DNA of 36,816 nt from OMOG01 sp041485845. GTDB taxonomy: Bacteria; Acidobacteriota; Terriglobia; Bryobacterales; Bryobacteraceae. The position numbers and the translations under genes are program-made. The notes under the pieces are model-generated. The model was not told where the DNA came from, did no database searches, and was given only the letters and a program-made list of their open reading frames with translations. Each line of letters starts with the position of its first letter. Position 1 is the first letter of the stretch. The stretch covers positions 1 through 36,816 of the forward strand of contig JBGPKH010000009.1 in NCBI GenBank assembly GCA_041485845.1, read 5' to 3'. Of the stretch, positions 10,624 to 21,471 are shown piece after piece.

Positions 10624-12681
10624 GGCGCCTACTCCAAACAGCCGACGGGCTCGCCGTTCGCCGCGAGGCCTTTTCGTCCACGCCACTCCTCGAGGATTGC
10701 TCTCATTCGCTCCAGTTCCACGGGCGGCGAGAACCAGTATCCTTGTCCATACCGGCATCCCATTTCCTTGACGCAATCGAGTTGCGCTGGATTCTCGATG
10801 CCTTCGGCGACCAGCTCCAGGTGCAACGAACGCGCCAGCCCGACGATCGCCCGCACGATTTCGGTGCTTTCATGATTGGTGGGCAAGCCCGAGACGAACG
10901 AGCGGTCGATCTTGAGCGTATCGAACGGGAACTTCTGCAGATAATCCAGCGAGGAATAGCCCGCTCCAAAATCGTCCAGTTTGAGGCCCACCCCCAACGC
11001 GCGGAGACGCCGCAGGGTGGCCAGAGCCTTACCCGGATCTTCCACCAGAAACGTCTCGGTGATCTCCAGCCGCAGCACGGAAGGCTCCAGACCTGCGGCA
11101 TCCAGGCACGCACGGACGTGCTCCACCAGTTCGGGCTCGGCGAATTGGCGTCCCGAAACGTTCACGCTGACCTTGAGGCCGTGGAAGGAGCGCCTCAGGT
11201 CGGCGATATCGCGGCAGGCGCATTGGAGCACGTACCTCCCCAGCGGAACGATCAGGCCATTGCGCTCCGCGGCGGGAATAAAGACGCCGGGAGCAACGAG
11301 TCCGTGGCCCGGCCGGTTCCATCGTACCAATGCTTCGCAGCCCACGATCTCGTCCTCCACGAGATCGACCTTGGGCTGGTAGTAGACTACGAATTCCGAT
11401 CGTACCAGGGCGTGGTGCAGATCGTGGTCGAGTCGCATCTCCGCCAGATCGTCCCGCCGCATGAAGGTCTGGAAAACTTCGCAGTGGCCGATTCCCCGGT
11501 CGCGGGCATGGCGCAGTGCGGCATTGGCATCGCGCAGCAGGTCGTCTCCCGATACACCGGCGTATGCCATGGCGATGCCGGCGCTGGCGGTGGTAAATAC
11601 GGACTGCCGATCCATCCGGATGGGCTCGGACAGCGCCGCCTGAAGGCAGAGGGCCAGTTCCTTCGCAGCGGCCGGTCCGGAAGCATCCCGGAGCAGCACC
11701 GCGAACTGGCGCTCGCCCGAGCGGGCCAGCGCGGCGTCAGCGCCCCCGGGCGCCGCGTTGAGCGAGTCGCGAAGCCGGGCGGCCACCGCCGGGTAGAAGC
11801 GGGCGGACTCCCCGTTGGAAAGGCTCTCCTCGATGCGGCCGACACCGTCGAGCTCGATCAGCAGCAATGCGATCCGCCGGCCCGCGGCCGCGACGGAGTC
11901 CAGATCCGCTTTCAGCCAGGCCCGATTGTGAAGCGAGGTGAGCGGATCGATGGTTTTGCGATCGGTGATGTCGGTCTGGCAACCCGCTATGCGGACGGCC
12001 TGGCCGCGGAAGTCGCGTGAGACCCCGCCGCGGGTCTCGATCCACAGGTATTCACCGCCCTTGTGGCGCATCCGGTATTGGCTTTCCAGGTTACCGGTCT
12101 GGCCTTCCACATGAGCCTGAACTTCGGCACGCACGCGCTCCCGGTCGTCCGGATGGATGCGGCCGAACCACTCCTCCGGGGCGCCGGAAATCTCGTCCTC
12201 CCGAAAACCCAGCATGGACTTCCAGTGTGGTGAGTAGTCCAGCTTCCCGGTGTTAAGGTCCCAATCCCAGAGACCCTCTTCGGCCGCGCGCAGCGCCAGT
12301 TGATAGAGTTCCTTGGTGCGGCGCAGCTCCCGGCCGGCGGACGCCATCCGCAGGCAAGTCTCGATGCGTGCCAATGCGATGGGGAAGTCCAGCGGCTTCG
12401 TGACATAATCGTTGGCCCCCATCTGCAGGGCGGCCACGATGTTCTGGCTGTCGCCCACGGCAGTCACCATGATGACCGGCAGTTCGGAGGTGGACCACGT
12501 CGCGCGCAAGCGCCGCAAGACTTCCAGCCCGTTGATCCCGGGCATCATGTGATCGAGCAGGACCAGATCGTACGCATGGTTCGCGACCATATCGAGCGCC
12601 CGCTCCCCGTCTTCCGCCAAATCCGCATGGTAGCCTCTCCGGACCAGCCTCCGGGCGAGGAGATCGCGGTTCGACTCGTCG

Positions 12682-14177
<1,496 letters not shown>

Positions 14178-14181
<4 letters not shown>

Positions 14182-15053
14182 CGGAACACCTCCACCGGCA
14201 ATGTCCCGGATTTGAACTCCACCCCCAGTAAACGCGCTACCCGCTGGTTCACCGCCACGCGGATCTTCCGCGGCCCCTCATCCGCCCCGCGATCTTCCCC
14301 GCGCAGCAGCCGTTGCGCCATCTCTCCCGTCTGGCGGCCGGTTTCACGATAGTCCGGGTAAATGCCGGCCGCCGCGCCGGCACGGACAAACGCCGGAGAA
14401 AAACCCACGATGGGCAGACGGCCCTCGAGGCTGGCCATCACCAGCGGCTTGACGGTCACGGGATTGTAGAGGTCCGGGTCGGGGAAGCACAACAGGAAAT
14501 CGACCTTGCCTTTCATGGCCGCAACTGTCTTGAGCAACCGTGCCGGCCCGTCGCAGTCGATCACCAGCACGGTGTATCCTTCTTTGCGGGCGCGGGATTC
14601 GAGCGCTTCGGCCGAATACCGCGAACGCCCCGGGTTGCGGATGATGCCGGCGCGGAAACGGTTGGGCCACAGCCACCGCATGGCCTGGAGTTGGGCCGAA
14701 AGCGGGATATCCAGCTCGACGTGGCCGCCGCCTTCACCTTCCGCCAGGTGCAACATCATGGTGGCGATGGTGGGAACCGCGGCCTTACGAGACTGCACCT
14801 CGGCCAGCGCGCGGCTTCCCACGGCGATTACCAGTTGCACGCCTGGCGCTCCTAAAGCGCGGGTCAGATCGGCGCCGGCGGCGTTGAGGTCCACCAGGCG
14901 AAGCGTGCTCGAACCAAGCGTTGCGCCGATCCCTTCCAGCGCCTCCGCATAGGCATCCACCCCGGATTCGTAGGCCACTACGATGGCGCCGCGCGCTGGG
15001 GGTAGCGACGCCGCCGCCAGCAGATATGGCGTAAGTGCCCAGATCACTCCCAT
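14178..15053 (-). CDS. periplasmic ABC_sub_bind-type substrate-binding protein (PF04392-like)
   Basis: A 291-aa protein with an N-terminal signal (MGVIWALTPYLLAAASLPPARG). It has the two-lobed binding-protein pattern of the ABC_sub_bind/TrpX group: VVAYESGVDAYAEAL at the start, AVGSRALAEV in lobe 1, GIIRNPGRSRYSAEALESRA at the hinge, and GFSPAFVRAGAAAGIYPDYRETGRQTGEMAQRLL near the end. There are no ABC permease or ATPase genes nearby, so transport is unlikely. Located between a TonB receptor gene and a histidine kinase gene, it more likely acts as a ligand-dependent input protein for the kinase. It overlaps the receptor gene by 10 bp and the kinase gene by 4 bp. The ligand is unknown. Confidence 0.88.
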
Positions 15054-17020
15054 ACGCGCCAGATCAGCTTCAGAAAAACCGACCGGCCGTCCCCGCGCAA
15101 GCGATCGACCGTGAGAAAGATGGGGTCCTCATAACGCCGGTCGAGCGCGTTCCGCAAACCGCACTGCAAATCGAATCGCCGATGCAGGCGCACGGTGGCG
15201 GTGAGATCGGCGAGCACGGATCCCCCCAGCAAGTCGCCGCTTCCAGTGGCGCGCGCCGAGAACTGTTGCAGAGCGCCGGAGACAAACAGGCGATCGCGGA
15301 AAAGCGGCACTCCGAGCCGCATCTTGGGTAAATACCGCGGCGAGTTGGCCAGCCGCGTCATGGGCGATCCGCCCGCCGCATCCTGCACCGCGACGCTGCC
15401 CGAGACCTCGATACCGCCTCCGGCCTTGCCGCTCAACTCCAGTTCCAGTCCCGTCGAGCGCAGCCGGGCATCGTTGCGGTATTGCTGCACGCCGCCATCC
15501 AGCATTACCGCTTCGATGACCTGGCCAATGCGGTAGTGAAACCCGTTCACGATCAGAGTCGTGTTGCGCGTCAACTGCCGTTCCATGGATGCCTCGAAGG
15601 TGTTGGCCACTTCCGGACTGAGCGGCGGGGCGGCGGCATAGGACAGTCCTCCATCGTTGTAGAACTGCTCGAACGCGCTGGGATTGCGGAAGGGCCGGCC
15701 GTACACCAGCTTGTACACGGTCCGCGGCGACGGTTGAAAGACCGCCGCCACCCGCGGCGAAACGAAGCGGTGATAGTTCTTCGTGTCGTCCAGACGCACT
15801 CCGCCGTATAACTTCCAGCGGGAAGAGAGGTCCCATTGCTGCTGGGCGAATACCGCCACCGACCGGTCGGGTCTTGCCGTGTAGTTCTGCACTTCCCCAT
15901 CGATCAGGTTGTACTGCTCGCTGCGCAACTCCCACGAGCCCCGCAGTCCCACCGTGAGAGGACCCACGCCGGCCACCGGCAATTCGTAGGTGAGCTGCGA
16001 ATTGACCCAGTCCCCACGATTCTGGTCGTGAACCGCTGCGAGGTCGTCACCGATCGGATAATTGAAGCGGTCGTGGTATCGGTATTGGTCGTAGGAAAGC
16101 TGCCAGCGCACTTCGCCGGGACCCGCCTGCCGTTTGTAGGTCGCCGCGACCAGGCTGCGGCTGTCCATCACGTGCTGCGACGGATCGCCCGAAAGGCTCG
16201 TCCCCAGCCCGATGGGCGGCTGCTTCTGGCGCGCATTGAAATACGCCGTGAAACTCCAGTCATGCCAGATGAGATTGGCAAACGTATGGTAGCCGCGCTC
16301 CCCGTCCGCATTCGAAAACGAACCCCGGACTCCGGCGGGCACCGCCAGGCCGTCGGCCGGGAACGACATGCCGGCATTGTTGAAAACCGACGCGGAAAGC
16401 ATCAGATTGGCGCCGCCCCCCAGATAGCGCGACATCGACACCGACAGCTTGCGCTCCCCGAAGGAAGCGGTCTCGGCCGCCACGCGCAGGCGCTCCCCAT
16501 CCACCGGCGAACGGGTGACCACGTTGATATTCGCCAGCATGCCGTTCGATCCATAAAGCGCCGAAGTGGGGCCGCGGATAATCTCGATGCGCTCCACAAG
16601 GTCCAGATCGAGGCCGAAATCCTGGCCGAAAAAGCCGTTGGAGTCGTAAATATTGTCGGTCAGCGGATGGCCGTTGAGCATGACCAGGAAGCGCGTATTG
16701 AAATCGCCCGGCAGCGAGACGCCGCGCACCCCCACGTAGTGGTACATGTGATCGTAGGTGGCGTAGAAGCCGCGCACCGAACCCAGCGCTTCGGCCAGGG
16801 TGCGATATCCGTAACGGCGGATATCCGCAGCGGTGATCACGCTGACATTGGCGGGCGCCTCGGCCAGGGTCTGAGCGTGCAGGGCGGCCGCCTCCACGGC
16901 GGGGAGGTCCCCAAACAGAACACGTTCGTCGCCCGCCTTTTTCGTCCCGTCATCGGGGGACCCGGCAAAAACGGACCAGGCGCATACCAGCGCGGTGAAA
17001 ATCGTGCGAAAGTTCGCCAT
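15044..17020 (-). CDS. TonB-dependent outer-membrane receptor, first gene of signalling operon
   Basis: A 658-aa receptor. It has a signal peptide (about 1-20, ending FAG), a plug domain (about 58-175) with SVITAADIRRYGYRTLAEAL, YVGVRGVSLPGDFNTRFLVM, LVERIEIIRGPTSALYGSNG and INVVTRSP, then a 22-strand-type barrel with the family motifs ASFGERKLSVS and VRLDDTKNYHRFVSPRVAAVF and the late-barrel GLELELSGKAG and LRNALDRRYEDP. There is no N-terminal signalling (STN) or TonB-box-like transcription-coupling domain, so it is not a FecA-type transducer itself. The start ATG 17020 has a strong GGAGGT close upstream. It is the promoter-proximal gene of five on the minus strand; the ligand is unknown. 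No B12, TPP or Fur signature is obvious upstream. Confidence 0.93.
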   Translation of the reverse strand: MANFRTIFTALVCAWSVFAGSPDDGTKKAGDERVLFGDLPAVEAAALHAQTLAEAPANVSVITAADIRRYGYRTLAEALGSVRGFYATYDHMYHYVGVRGVSLPGDFNTRFLVMLNGHPLTDNIYDSNGFFGQDFGLDLDLVERIEIIRGPTSALYGSNGMLANINVVTRSPVDGERLRVAAETASFGERKLSVSMSRYLGGGANLMLSASVFNNAGMSFPADGLAVPAGVRGSFSNADGERGYHTFANLIWHDWSFTAYFNARQKQPPIGLGTSLSGDPSQHVMDSRSLVAATYKRQAGPGEVRWQLSYDQYRYHDRFNYPIGDDLAAVHDQNRGDWVNSQLTYELPVAGVGPLTVGLRGSWELRSEQYNLIDGEVQNYTARPDRSVAVFAQQQWDLSSRWKLYGGVRLDDTKNYHRFVSPRVAAVFQPSPRTVYKLVYGRPFRNPSAFEQFYNDGGLSYAAAPPLSPEVANTFEASMERQLTRNTTLIVNGFHYRIGQVIEAVMLDGGVQQYRNDARLRSTGLELELSGKAGGGIEVSGSVAVQDAAGGSPMTRLANSPRYLPKMRLGVPLFRDRLFVSGALQQFSARATGSGDLLGGSVLADLTATVRLHRRFDLQCGLRNALDRRYEDPIFLTVDRLRGDGRSVFLKLIWRVWE

Positions 17021-17229
17021 GTACCTCCGCGGCCCAATCCAAGGACGCTTCAGTACTCTTATCGGCGGAAACCGCGCTAAACAAGAACGTCGATCTGCAA
17101 ACCCCGCTAAGAACCGGGAGCGTTTACATTCTCAACAGGTTGTAGGGCCAAGGCAATAAGGCGGAATAGGTCTGGATTTACGTCTGGATTTGTGATAAAT
17201 CCAAGCAAGGGGTACACTAAGCAACCAGG
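17021..17229. promoter_or_regulatory. upstream region of the TonB/two-component operon
   Basis: No gene is visible. The region must hold the operon promoter. Possible operator-like elements are a direct repeat TCTGGATTT (17171-17179 and 17183-17191) and an inverted repeat GGATTT-GTGAT-AAATCC (17186-17202), about 165 bp upstream of the receptor start. I could not assign a convincing -35/-10 or a sigma-54 site, so this is a location call only. Confidence 0.35.
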
Positions 17230-17272
17230 CTTTTTGGGGGACTGTAGCCCGAAAAAGTGGCCCTGCGGGGCA
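17230..17272 (+). repeat. two-hairpin repeat, copy 1
   Basis: The first hairpin is 28 nt (17230-17257). CTTTTT pairs with AAAAAG, then there is a 1x1 mismatch and a short GGG/CCC stem with an ACTGTA loop. It is followed at once by GTGGCCC-TGC-GGGGCA. The same two-hairpin architecture occurs on the other strand at 23721-23766 with different stem bases. It sits exactly at the 3' breakpoint of the CotH-like pseudogene. Confidence 0.7.
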
Positions 17273-17680
17273 GTTCCAGGCGTGCGCTTTCGTCCTTATT
17301 CGAATTGAGCGGGTTCAGCGAGCGGTAGCCGCCCAGGCGCTGCTCGTCATGCATGAAGTTGACCGAGACGTCGAGCGAACGCCTCCCTCCGGCACCGACA
17401 TATAGGATGACTGCCCGCGGAAATGAACGCCCACGTCCGGATAAGTCTTCCCGTCGACGGTCAGTTTCGCCGGCACGTCCACATCGGTGTGATAGAAATC
17501 TTCCAGCTCCTTCTCCTAGTCCTAGTCCTTGTCCTCGAATTCCAGGAAGAAGGTCCGCAAGGTCTGGAGATCGTAAAGCGGTTCGTTGCCGTGAGACTTG
17601 ACGTCGGCGGGGCTGACTTTGGGCCCTGGCTTGCCCTGCACCTGCGACCCTCCGCCGAACCCGCCCGAAACGGCAAGGTG
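17273..17680 (-). pseudogene. CotH-kinase-family pseudogene fragment
   Basis: The minus strand reads as part of a CotH (spore-coat H kinase-like) protein: LYDLQTLRTFFLEFEDKD, two in-frame TAG stops, EKELEDFYHTDVDVPAKL, TVDGKTYPDVGVHFRGQSS, then a frameshift and RSLDVSVNFMHDEQRLGGY, RSLNPLNSNKDE. The stops lie in a 6-bp repeat run (GGACAA GGACTA GGACTA GGAGAA). The simplest explanation is a TGG to TAG change followed by a 6-bp duplication. The fragment ends at a structured repeat (17230-17272) on one side and at a DUF4159-like fragment on the opposite strand on the other. CotH-family proteins in non-sporulating bacteria are cell-surface or secreted proteins. This one cannot be functional. Confidence 0.78.
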
Positions 17681-17690
17681 TACACTCTGT

Positions 17691-17906
17691 ATGTTACGCA
17701 ACGGAAACACCTACCGGGCCGACGGCAAGGCTCCCTACTGGCGGGCCATTCGCGACGACAAAGGCCGCGTCGTGGTGGCGATCAATTTCAATAATGACTT
17801 CGGCGATTCGTGGCAACTGGCAGACGACCCGCGATACCCCGAGAAGTTCTCGTACCTGAGCATCCGGCAAGGCATCAACTATGTCGTGTATGCCATGACT
17901 CACTGA
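17691..17906 (+). pseudogene. orphan C-terminal fragment of a DUF4159-like protein
   Basis: A 71-codon frame from ATG 17691 encodes GRVVVAINFNNDFGDSWQL, ADDPRYPEKFSYLSIRQGI and NYVVYAMTH, which resembles the C-terminal end of DUF4159 proteins (a D-GD-W motif, then a yP segment and GiNyvvYamtH). Full members are over 200 residues and usually exported, so this is a truncated relic. The upstream side runs into the CotH fragment on the other strand. No promoter or ribosome site is seen. It might instead be a very small independent protein, but that is less likely. Confidence 0.55.
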
Positions 17907-17946
17907 CCCGGCGGCCCAATCGCCCGCGGCAGGAACGCTCCCTGAC

Positions 17947-17957
17947 GGTCGCGGCTC
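17947..17957 (+). repeat. isolated half-site of the GGTCGCGGCTC repeat family
   Basis: An 11-mer GGTCGCGGCTC within CTGACGGTCGCGGCTCTGT. The same 11-mer forms the stem of palindromes at 23545-23583, 23833-23892 and 28281-28355. No matching right arm is seen here, so this is a solo or decayed copy in the 117-bp gap after the rapZ gene. Confidence 0.55.
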
Positions 17958-18022
17958 TGTAAGCCCACTACGGGGCCGCGCACGTCAGTAAGCGGTGTAT
18001 TGGGACTTACCCTCGCTGGCTG

Positions 18023-18946
18023 CTAGTCCGACCCGCTTTCGCGCGCGCCCTGGACGATGTCGCGGTGGGTTACCTTGGCTTTGAAGCCGGCCGTGACAAG
18101 ATTTTTCCGGATCTGGCCGGCCATCATGACGGATCGGTGCTGTCCTCCGGTACAACCGAACGCGATGGTCAGATAACTCTTCCCTTCCCGAATGTAATGC
18201 GGGAGTAAGTACACCAATAAGTCCGAGATACGCTGGATGAATTCCACAGTCTGCGGGAATGACCGAATGTAGCGGGCGACGCTGGGGTTCCTGCCGGTCA
18301 GGTTCTTGAATTGCGGAATGTAATTGGGATTCGGCAGAAAACGCACGTCGAATACCAGGTCGCTGTCCGGCGGCACGCCGTTGCGATAACCAAAGCTGGT
18401 GACGTAGATGACGATATTCGACTGGTCGCGCTGCCCGCGGAACCTCTCCCCGATAAACTCCCGCAGCTCGTGCACCGTGAACTTGGACGTATTGATGATC
18501 AGGTCCGCCATGGCGCGGATCGGGGCCAGCTTCTCCCGTTCCGAGCGGACGCTCCGCGCGACGGATGTGCCGGTTCCCAGCGGGTGCGGGCGGCGGGTTT
18601 CGCTGAAGCGGCGAACGATCGCCTGGTCCTCCGCCTCGAGGAAAACCAGCTTGGCATCTACCGACTTACGGATGCTGGAAAACACACTGGGAAACCGCAT
18701 CAGTCCCGCTCCTTCCCGAATGTCGACCACCAGGGCGGCTGCCTGAATGCTGGGGTTGTCGCGCGTCAGCTCGGCAAACTTGGGAATCAGATCCACCGGC
18801 AGATTGTCCACGGAGTAGAACCCCAGGTCCTCCAGCGCCTTCAGGACCGAGCCCTTGCCCGACCCGCTCAAGCCGGTGATGACCACCAGTTCGGGTTTGT
18901 GGCCCGCACCCTTGGAGCGGGGTTTGGGAGATGGCTGGCGTGGCAC
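18023..18946 (-). CDS. rapZ: RNase adapter protein / nucleotide-binding RapZ (YvcJ)
   Basis: A 307-aa protein with the family layout: Walker A GLSGSGKG at 25-32, DNLP after the first helix, the DIREG motif, and the highly conserved C-terminal GCTGGQHRSV. RapZ binds nucleotides and, in enterobacteria, hands the sRNA GlmZ to RNase E. In other phyla it links to peptidoglycan-precursor metabolism. It starts with GTG 18946, 18 bp after the hpf stop, so it is the third gene of rpoN-hpf-rapZ. No clear Shine-Dalgarno is visible, which suggests coupling to hpf. Unlike proteobacteria, no ptsN lies between, and the expected PTS genes do not follow. Instead gene debris begins downstream. Confidence 0.96.
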   Translation of the reverse strand: MPRQPSPKPRSKGAGHKPELVVITGLSGSGKGSVLKALEDLGFYSVDNLPVDLIPKFAELTRDNPSIQAAALVVDIREGAGLMRFPSVFSSIRKSVDAKLVFLEAEDQAIVRRFSETRRPHPLGTGTSVARSVRSEREKLAPIRAMADLIINTSKFTVHELREFIGERFRGQRDQSNIVIYVTSFGYRNGVPPDSDLVFDVRFLPNPNYIPQFKNLTGRNPSVARYIRSFPQTVEFIQRISDLLVYLLPHYIREGKSYLTIAFGCTGGQHRSVMMAGQIRKNLVTAGFKAKVTHRDIVQGARESGSD

Positions 18947-18964
18947 GGTCGGAGGTGTGTCGGG

Positions 18965-19519
18965 CTAGGCTTCCACCAGATCGAAATGGCCGTCGCGGCG
19001 GCGCACCAGGACGGACGTGCGATCGGTCTCGGCGTCGCGGTAGACCAGGTAATCGCGGTTCTTGTCCATCTGGAGCAGCGCCTCTTCCAGGGTCATCGGC
19101 TTACGCTTCTGGTGATGGTTGACTCGGTAGATGCGGCGTTCGGGTCCGGTTTCGGGTTCGGGTTCGGAGTCGGTTTCCGCGGGCCGTTCGCCCTCCGCCT
19201 CGGAAGTGGCCTTTCGCGGCGTGCGCTTGATGTCGCGCCACTTCGTGCGGGTTTTGACAGCCTGCTTTTCGAGTTTTTCGGCAGCGGAATGAATCGCGGT
19301 AAAGAGATCGCCGCTCGATCCCAGGCCCACGAGCTGGTGGTTGAAGTAACGGATGGTGGCCTCGGCGTGATGCAGGTGCCGCTCCAGCGACAGGATGACG
19401 TGCGCCTCGCATTCGCGCTTGCCATCCAGAAGGACTCCGATTTTCGCGAATCGCGCCTCCAGCTTTTTCAACTGGGCTGGGGCCAGCTCTACCTGCCTGC
19501 CTGTGTACGTGATCTTCAT
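18965..19519 (-). CDS. hpf: long-form ribosome hibernation promoting factor
   Basis: A 184-aa HPF of the long type. An N-terminal S30AE ribosome-binding domain (about 1-100, MKITYTGRQVEL to AAEKLEKQ) is joined by a charged, Glu/Pro-rich linker (about 108-128, ESEPEPE-type repeat, visible as a GGGTTC repeat in the DNA) to the C-terminal dimerisation domain (about 130-184, KPMTLEEALLQMD to RRDGHFDLVEA). The N-domain occupies the A/P site region and the C-domain drives 100S dimers in stationary phase. The start ATG has GGGAGA upstream. It is second in the rpoN-hpf-rapZ cluster, with a 122-bp gap after rpoN that could hold its own promoter. Confidence 0.95.
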   Translation of the reverse strand: MKITYTGRQVELAPAQLKKLEARFAKIGVLLDGKRECEAHVILSLERHLHHAEATIRYFNHQLVGLGSSGDLFTAIHSAAEKLEKQAVKTRTKWRDIKRTPRKATSEAEGERPAETDSEPEPETGPERRIYRVNHHQKRKPMTLEEALLQMDKNRDYLVYRDAETDRTSVLVRRRDGHFDLVEA

Positions 19520-19641
19520 GGTTCTCCCTTCCGGCCGGTACCGGGAGCCTGGACCGCCTGGCAGACCGTCGTCTGCACCACGGCCCCTCTTCCTTTATAA
19601 CTCGTTTGTGGCAGCCTGAAGAAGCTTTGGCATGAGCCCGG

Positions 19642-21243
19642 TCAGTCTCGAACCCGGCGCTGGTGGGTGGAGGGGATTTTCATATCCTCGCGGTACTTGG
19701 CCACCGTGCGCCGCGTGACGTTGATCCCCAGGCCCTGCAAAAGAGTGGTGATCTGCTCGTCGGTGAGAGGCTTGGTGCGGTCCTCTTCCTCGATCATCTT
19801 TTTCACCATGCGTTTCAGGAGCAGCAACGGAGTCGCGCCGCCCGACGGGCCCTGTACCGCTTCCGAGAAGAAGTACCGCAGCTCGAACACACCTTGGGGC
19901 GTGTGGACGTACTTGCTGGAAACGGCTCGGCTTACGGTAGACGGGTGTACGCCCACCTCTTCGGCCACTTCCTTGATCATCATGGGCTTCAAGGCGTCCA
20001 GGCCGTGGCTCAGAAACTCGGTTTGCCGCCGCACGATGGCCTGGCAGACCTTCATGATGGTCTGCTTCCGCTGCTCGATATTCTTCATGAGCTGGATGGC
20101 CGAGGTATACCGCTCGCGGACGTAATCCCGAACCTCTTTAGTGGCGCCATTCTCGCGATCCAGCATTTTCCGGTATTGTGCGTTGAGCCGGAGCTGCGGC
20201 ACGTCCTCGTCGTTCATCTGAATGATGTAATCGTCGCCATCCTTGATGAAACAGACGTCCGGCTCCACCACCCGCGCCCCGGCGCCGGAGTAACGCAGGC
20301 CCGGGCGGGGATTGAGGTGGTGGATCATGTTGACGGCGATGTCGACGTGCTCCAGCGGGCGCCCCAACAGTTTGGCGATCTCTTTGTACTGCCGGGTCTC
20401 GAGCAGGCGCAGGTGGTTGGAGACAATCTGCCAGGCCACGCCTCCTTTGCCGTTAATGCTCTCGATTTGCAGGAGCATGCACTCGCGGAGGTTGCGCGCG
20501 GCCACTCCCGCCGGGTCGAGCGACTGTACGACCTTGAGGGCGGCTTCCACGTGTTCCGGCGTGTGCTCGGCCATGGAGGCGATTTCCTCCAGCGAAGCCG
20601 TGAGATAGCCATCCTCGTCCAGGTTGCCAATGATGGATTCCGCGGAGTCGCGGACCTCGTCCGGCATCACGCTGACGCTCAGTTGTGAGCGCAAGTGGTC
20701 GCCGAGCGTGACGGGAGAGGAAAGAAAAGTCTCGAAGGAAGGCTTGTCGACCGACTCCGACGCGGGGCTCTTGTAGCCGGGATCGAGGTATTCGTCGAAG
20801 AACGAACCGAAATCGATCTCGTCGAAGGGGTCGGTAGCGGCCGGCGTTTCCAGCAACGGATCGTTGGTTCCCGGGATCTCGGGTTCTACGGCGGCAGCGG
20901 TCTCCTCGGCATCCGGAAAAAGATTCCCGTTGATCGCGACGTCGCCCACGGAGCCAGAGAGCGAATTGGCGTCGCTCAGCACGGCGGCTTCCAATAGCTG
21001 CTTATCGGCCGGGTCGAGCACCGGCTCCGCTTCCAGCAGCGGCTGCAATTCCTCCGGGGTGATCTCTTCTCCGGCTTCCTCGGTAGCTTCCTCGAGAACC
21101 GGGTTCTTGACGATCTCCTGGGTGATCATCTCCTTCAATTCCAGCCGGTTAAGCTGGAGGACAGTGACCATCTGGACCAGGCCCGGGGTGAGAATCTGCT
21201 TCTGCGCGACCCTTAGCTGTAATCTCGGCGACAGTAAGCTCAT
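19642..21243 (-). CDS. rpoN: RNA polymerase sigma-54 factor
   Basis: A 533-aa sigma-54. The N-terminal Q-rich activator-interacting region reads LLSPRLQLRVAQKQILTPGL and VQMVTVLQLNRLELKEMI. An acidic region II (about 55-165) follows. The core-binding domain includes EDGYL and QSLDPAGVAARNLRECMLLQ. The helix-turn-helix is in KEVAEEVGVHPSTVSRAVSSKYVHTPQGVFELRYFFS. The C-terminal RpoN box is RRTVAKYRE (511-519). The start ATG 21243 follows GGGAGG. It directs transcription from -24/-12 promoters with enhancer-binding proteins. No such activator is encoded in the window. Confidence 0.97.
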   Translation of the reverse strand: MSLLSPRLQLRVAQKQILTPGLVQMVTVLQLNRLELKEMITQEIVKNPVLEEATEEAGEEITPEELQPLLEAEPVLDPADKQLLEAAVLSDANSLSGSVGDVAINGNLFPDAEETAAAVEPEIPGTNDPLLETPAATDPFDEIDFGSFFDEYLDPGYKSPASESVDKPSFETFLSSPVTLGDHLRSQLSVSVMPDEVRDSAESIIGNLDEDGYLTASLEEIASMAEHTPEHVEAALKVVQSLDPAGVAARNLRECMLLQIESINGKGGVAWQIVSNHLRLLETRQYKEIAKLLGRPLEHVDIAVNMIHHLNPRPGLRYSGAGARVVEPDVCFIKDGDDYIIQMNDEDVPQLRLNAQYRKMLDRENGATKEVRDYVRERYTSAIQLMKNIEQRKQTIMKVCQAIVRRQTEFLSHGLDALKPMMIKEVAEEVGVHPSTVSRAVSSKYVHTPQGVFELRYFFSEAVQGPSGGATPLLLLKRMVKKMIEEEDRTKPLTDEQITTLLQGLGINVTRRTVAKYREDMKIPSTHQRRVRD

Positions 21244-21471
21244 CTGCCTCCCATCATATCACCGCACTAATGCATTTCCGGTGCCAAAACCCGAGACGGG
21301 AATTGGCGGGTTTGTGAGGCTTCGAACGTCGTGGAAGGACGGGATTGGCGCCTTTGGCCGTGCTGGTCAGAACGAAAAGCGTGCGCCGGCGCGGAAGATT
21401 CGCGGCGGAAGGATCGTGGCCGGCGCGAGCCCGCGGGCGTATGGCTCCGCTCGATCCTGTTCTGAGCCCGC

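Noticed and set aside
10249..10776. longer start for the stand-alone receiver
   Set aside because: The extra residues come from the 3' end of the upstream gene and precede a normal receiver start at 10623.
19120..19180. GGGTTC tandem run as a microsatellite or regulatory repeat
   Set aside because: It is explained as the Glu/Pro-rich linker codons of hpf.
18311..19600. 429-codon plus-strand frame spanning rapZ and hpf antisense
   Set aside because: It crosses two recognised genes and their gap in the opposite sense, with no homology.
19530..19641. possible sigma-54 promoter ahead of hpf
   Set aside because: A GG/GC pair exists but the spacing is nine rather than ten bases, so it does not fit the -24/-12 consensus.
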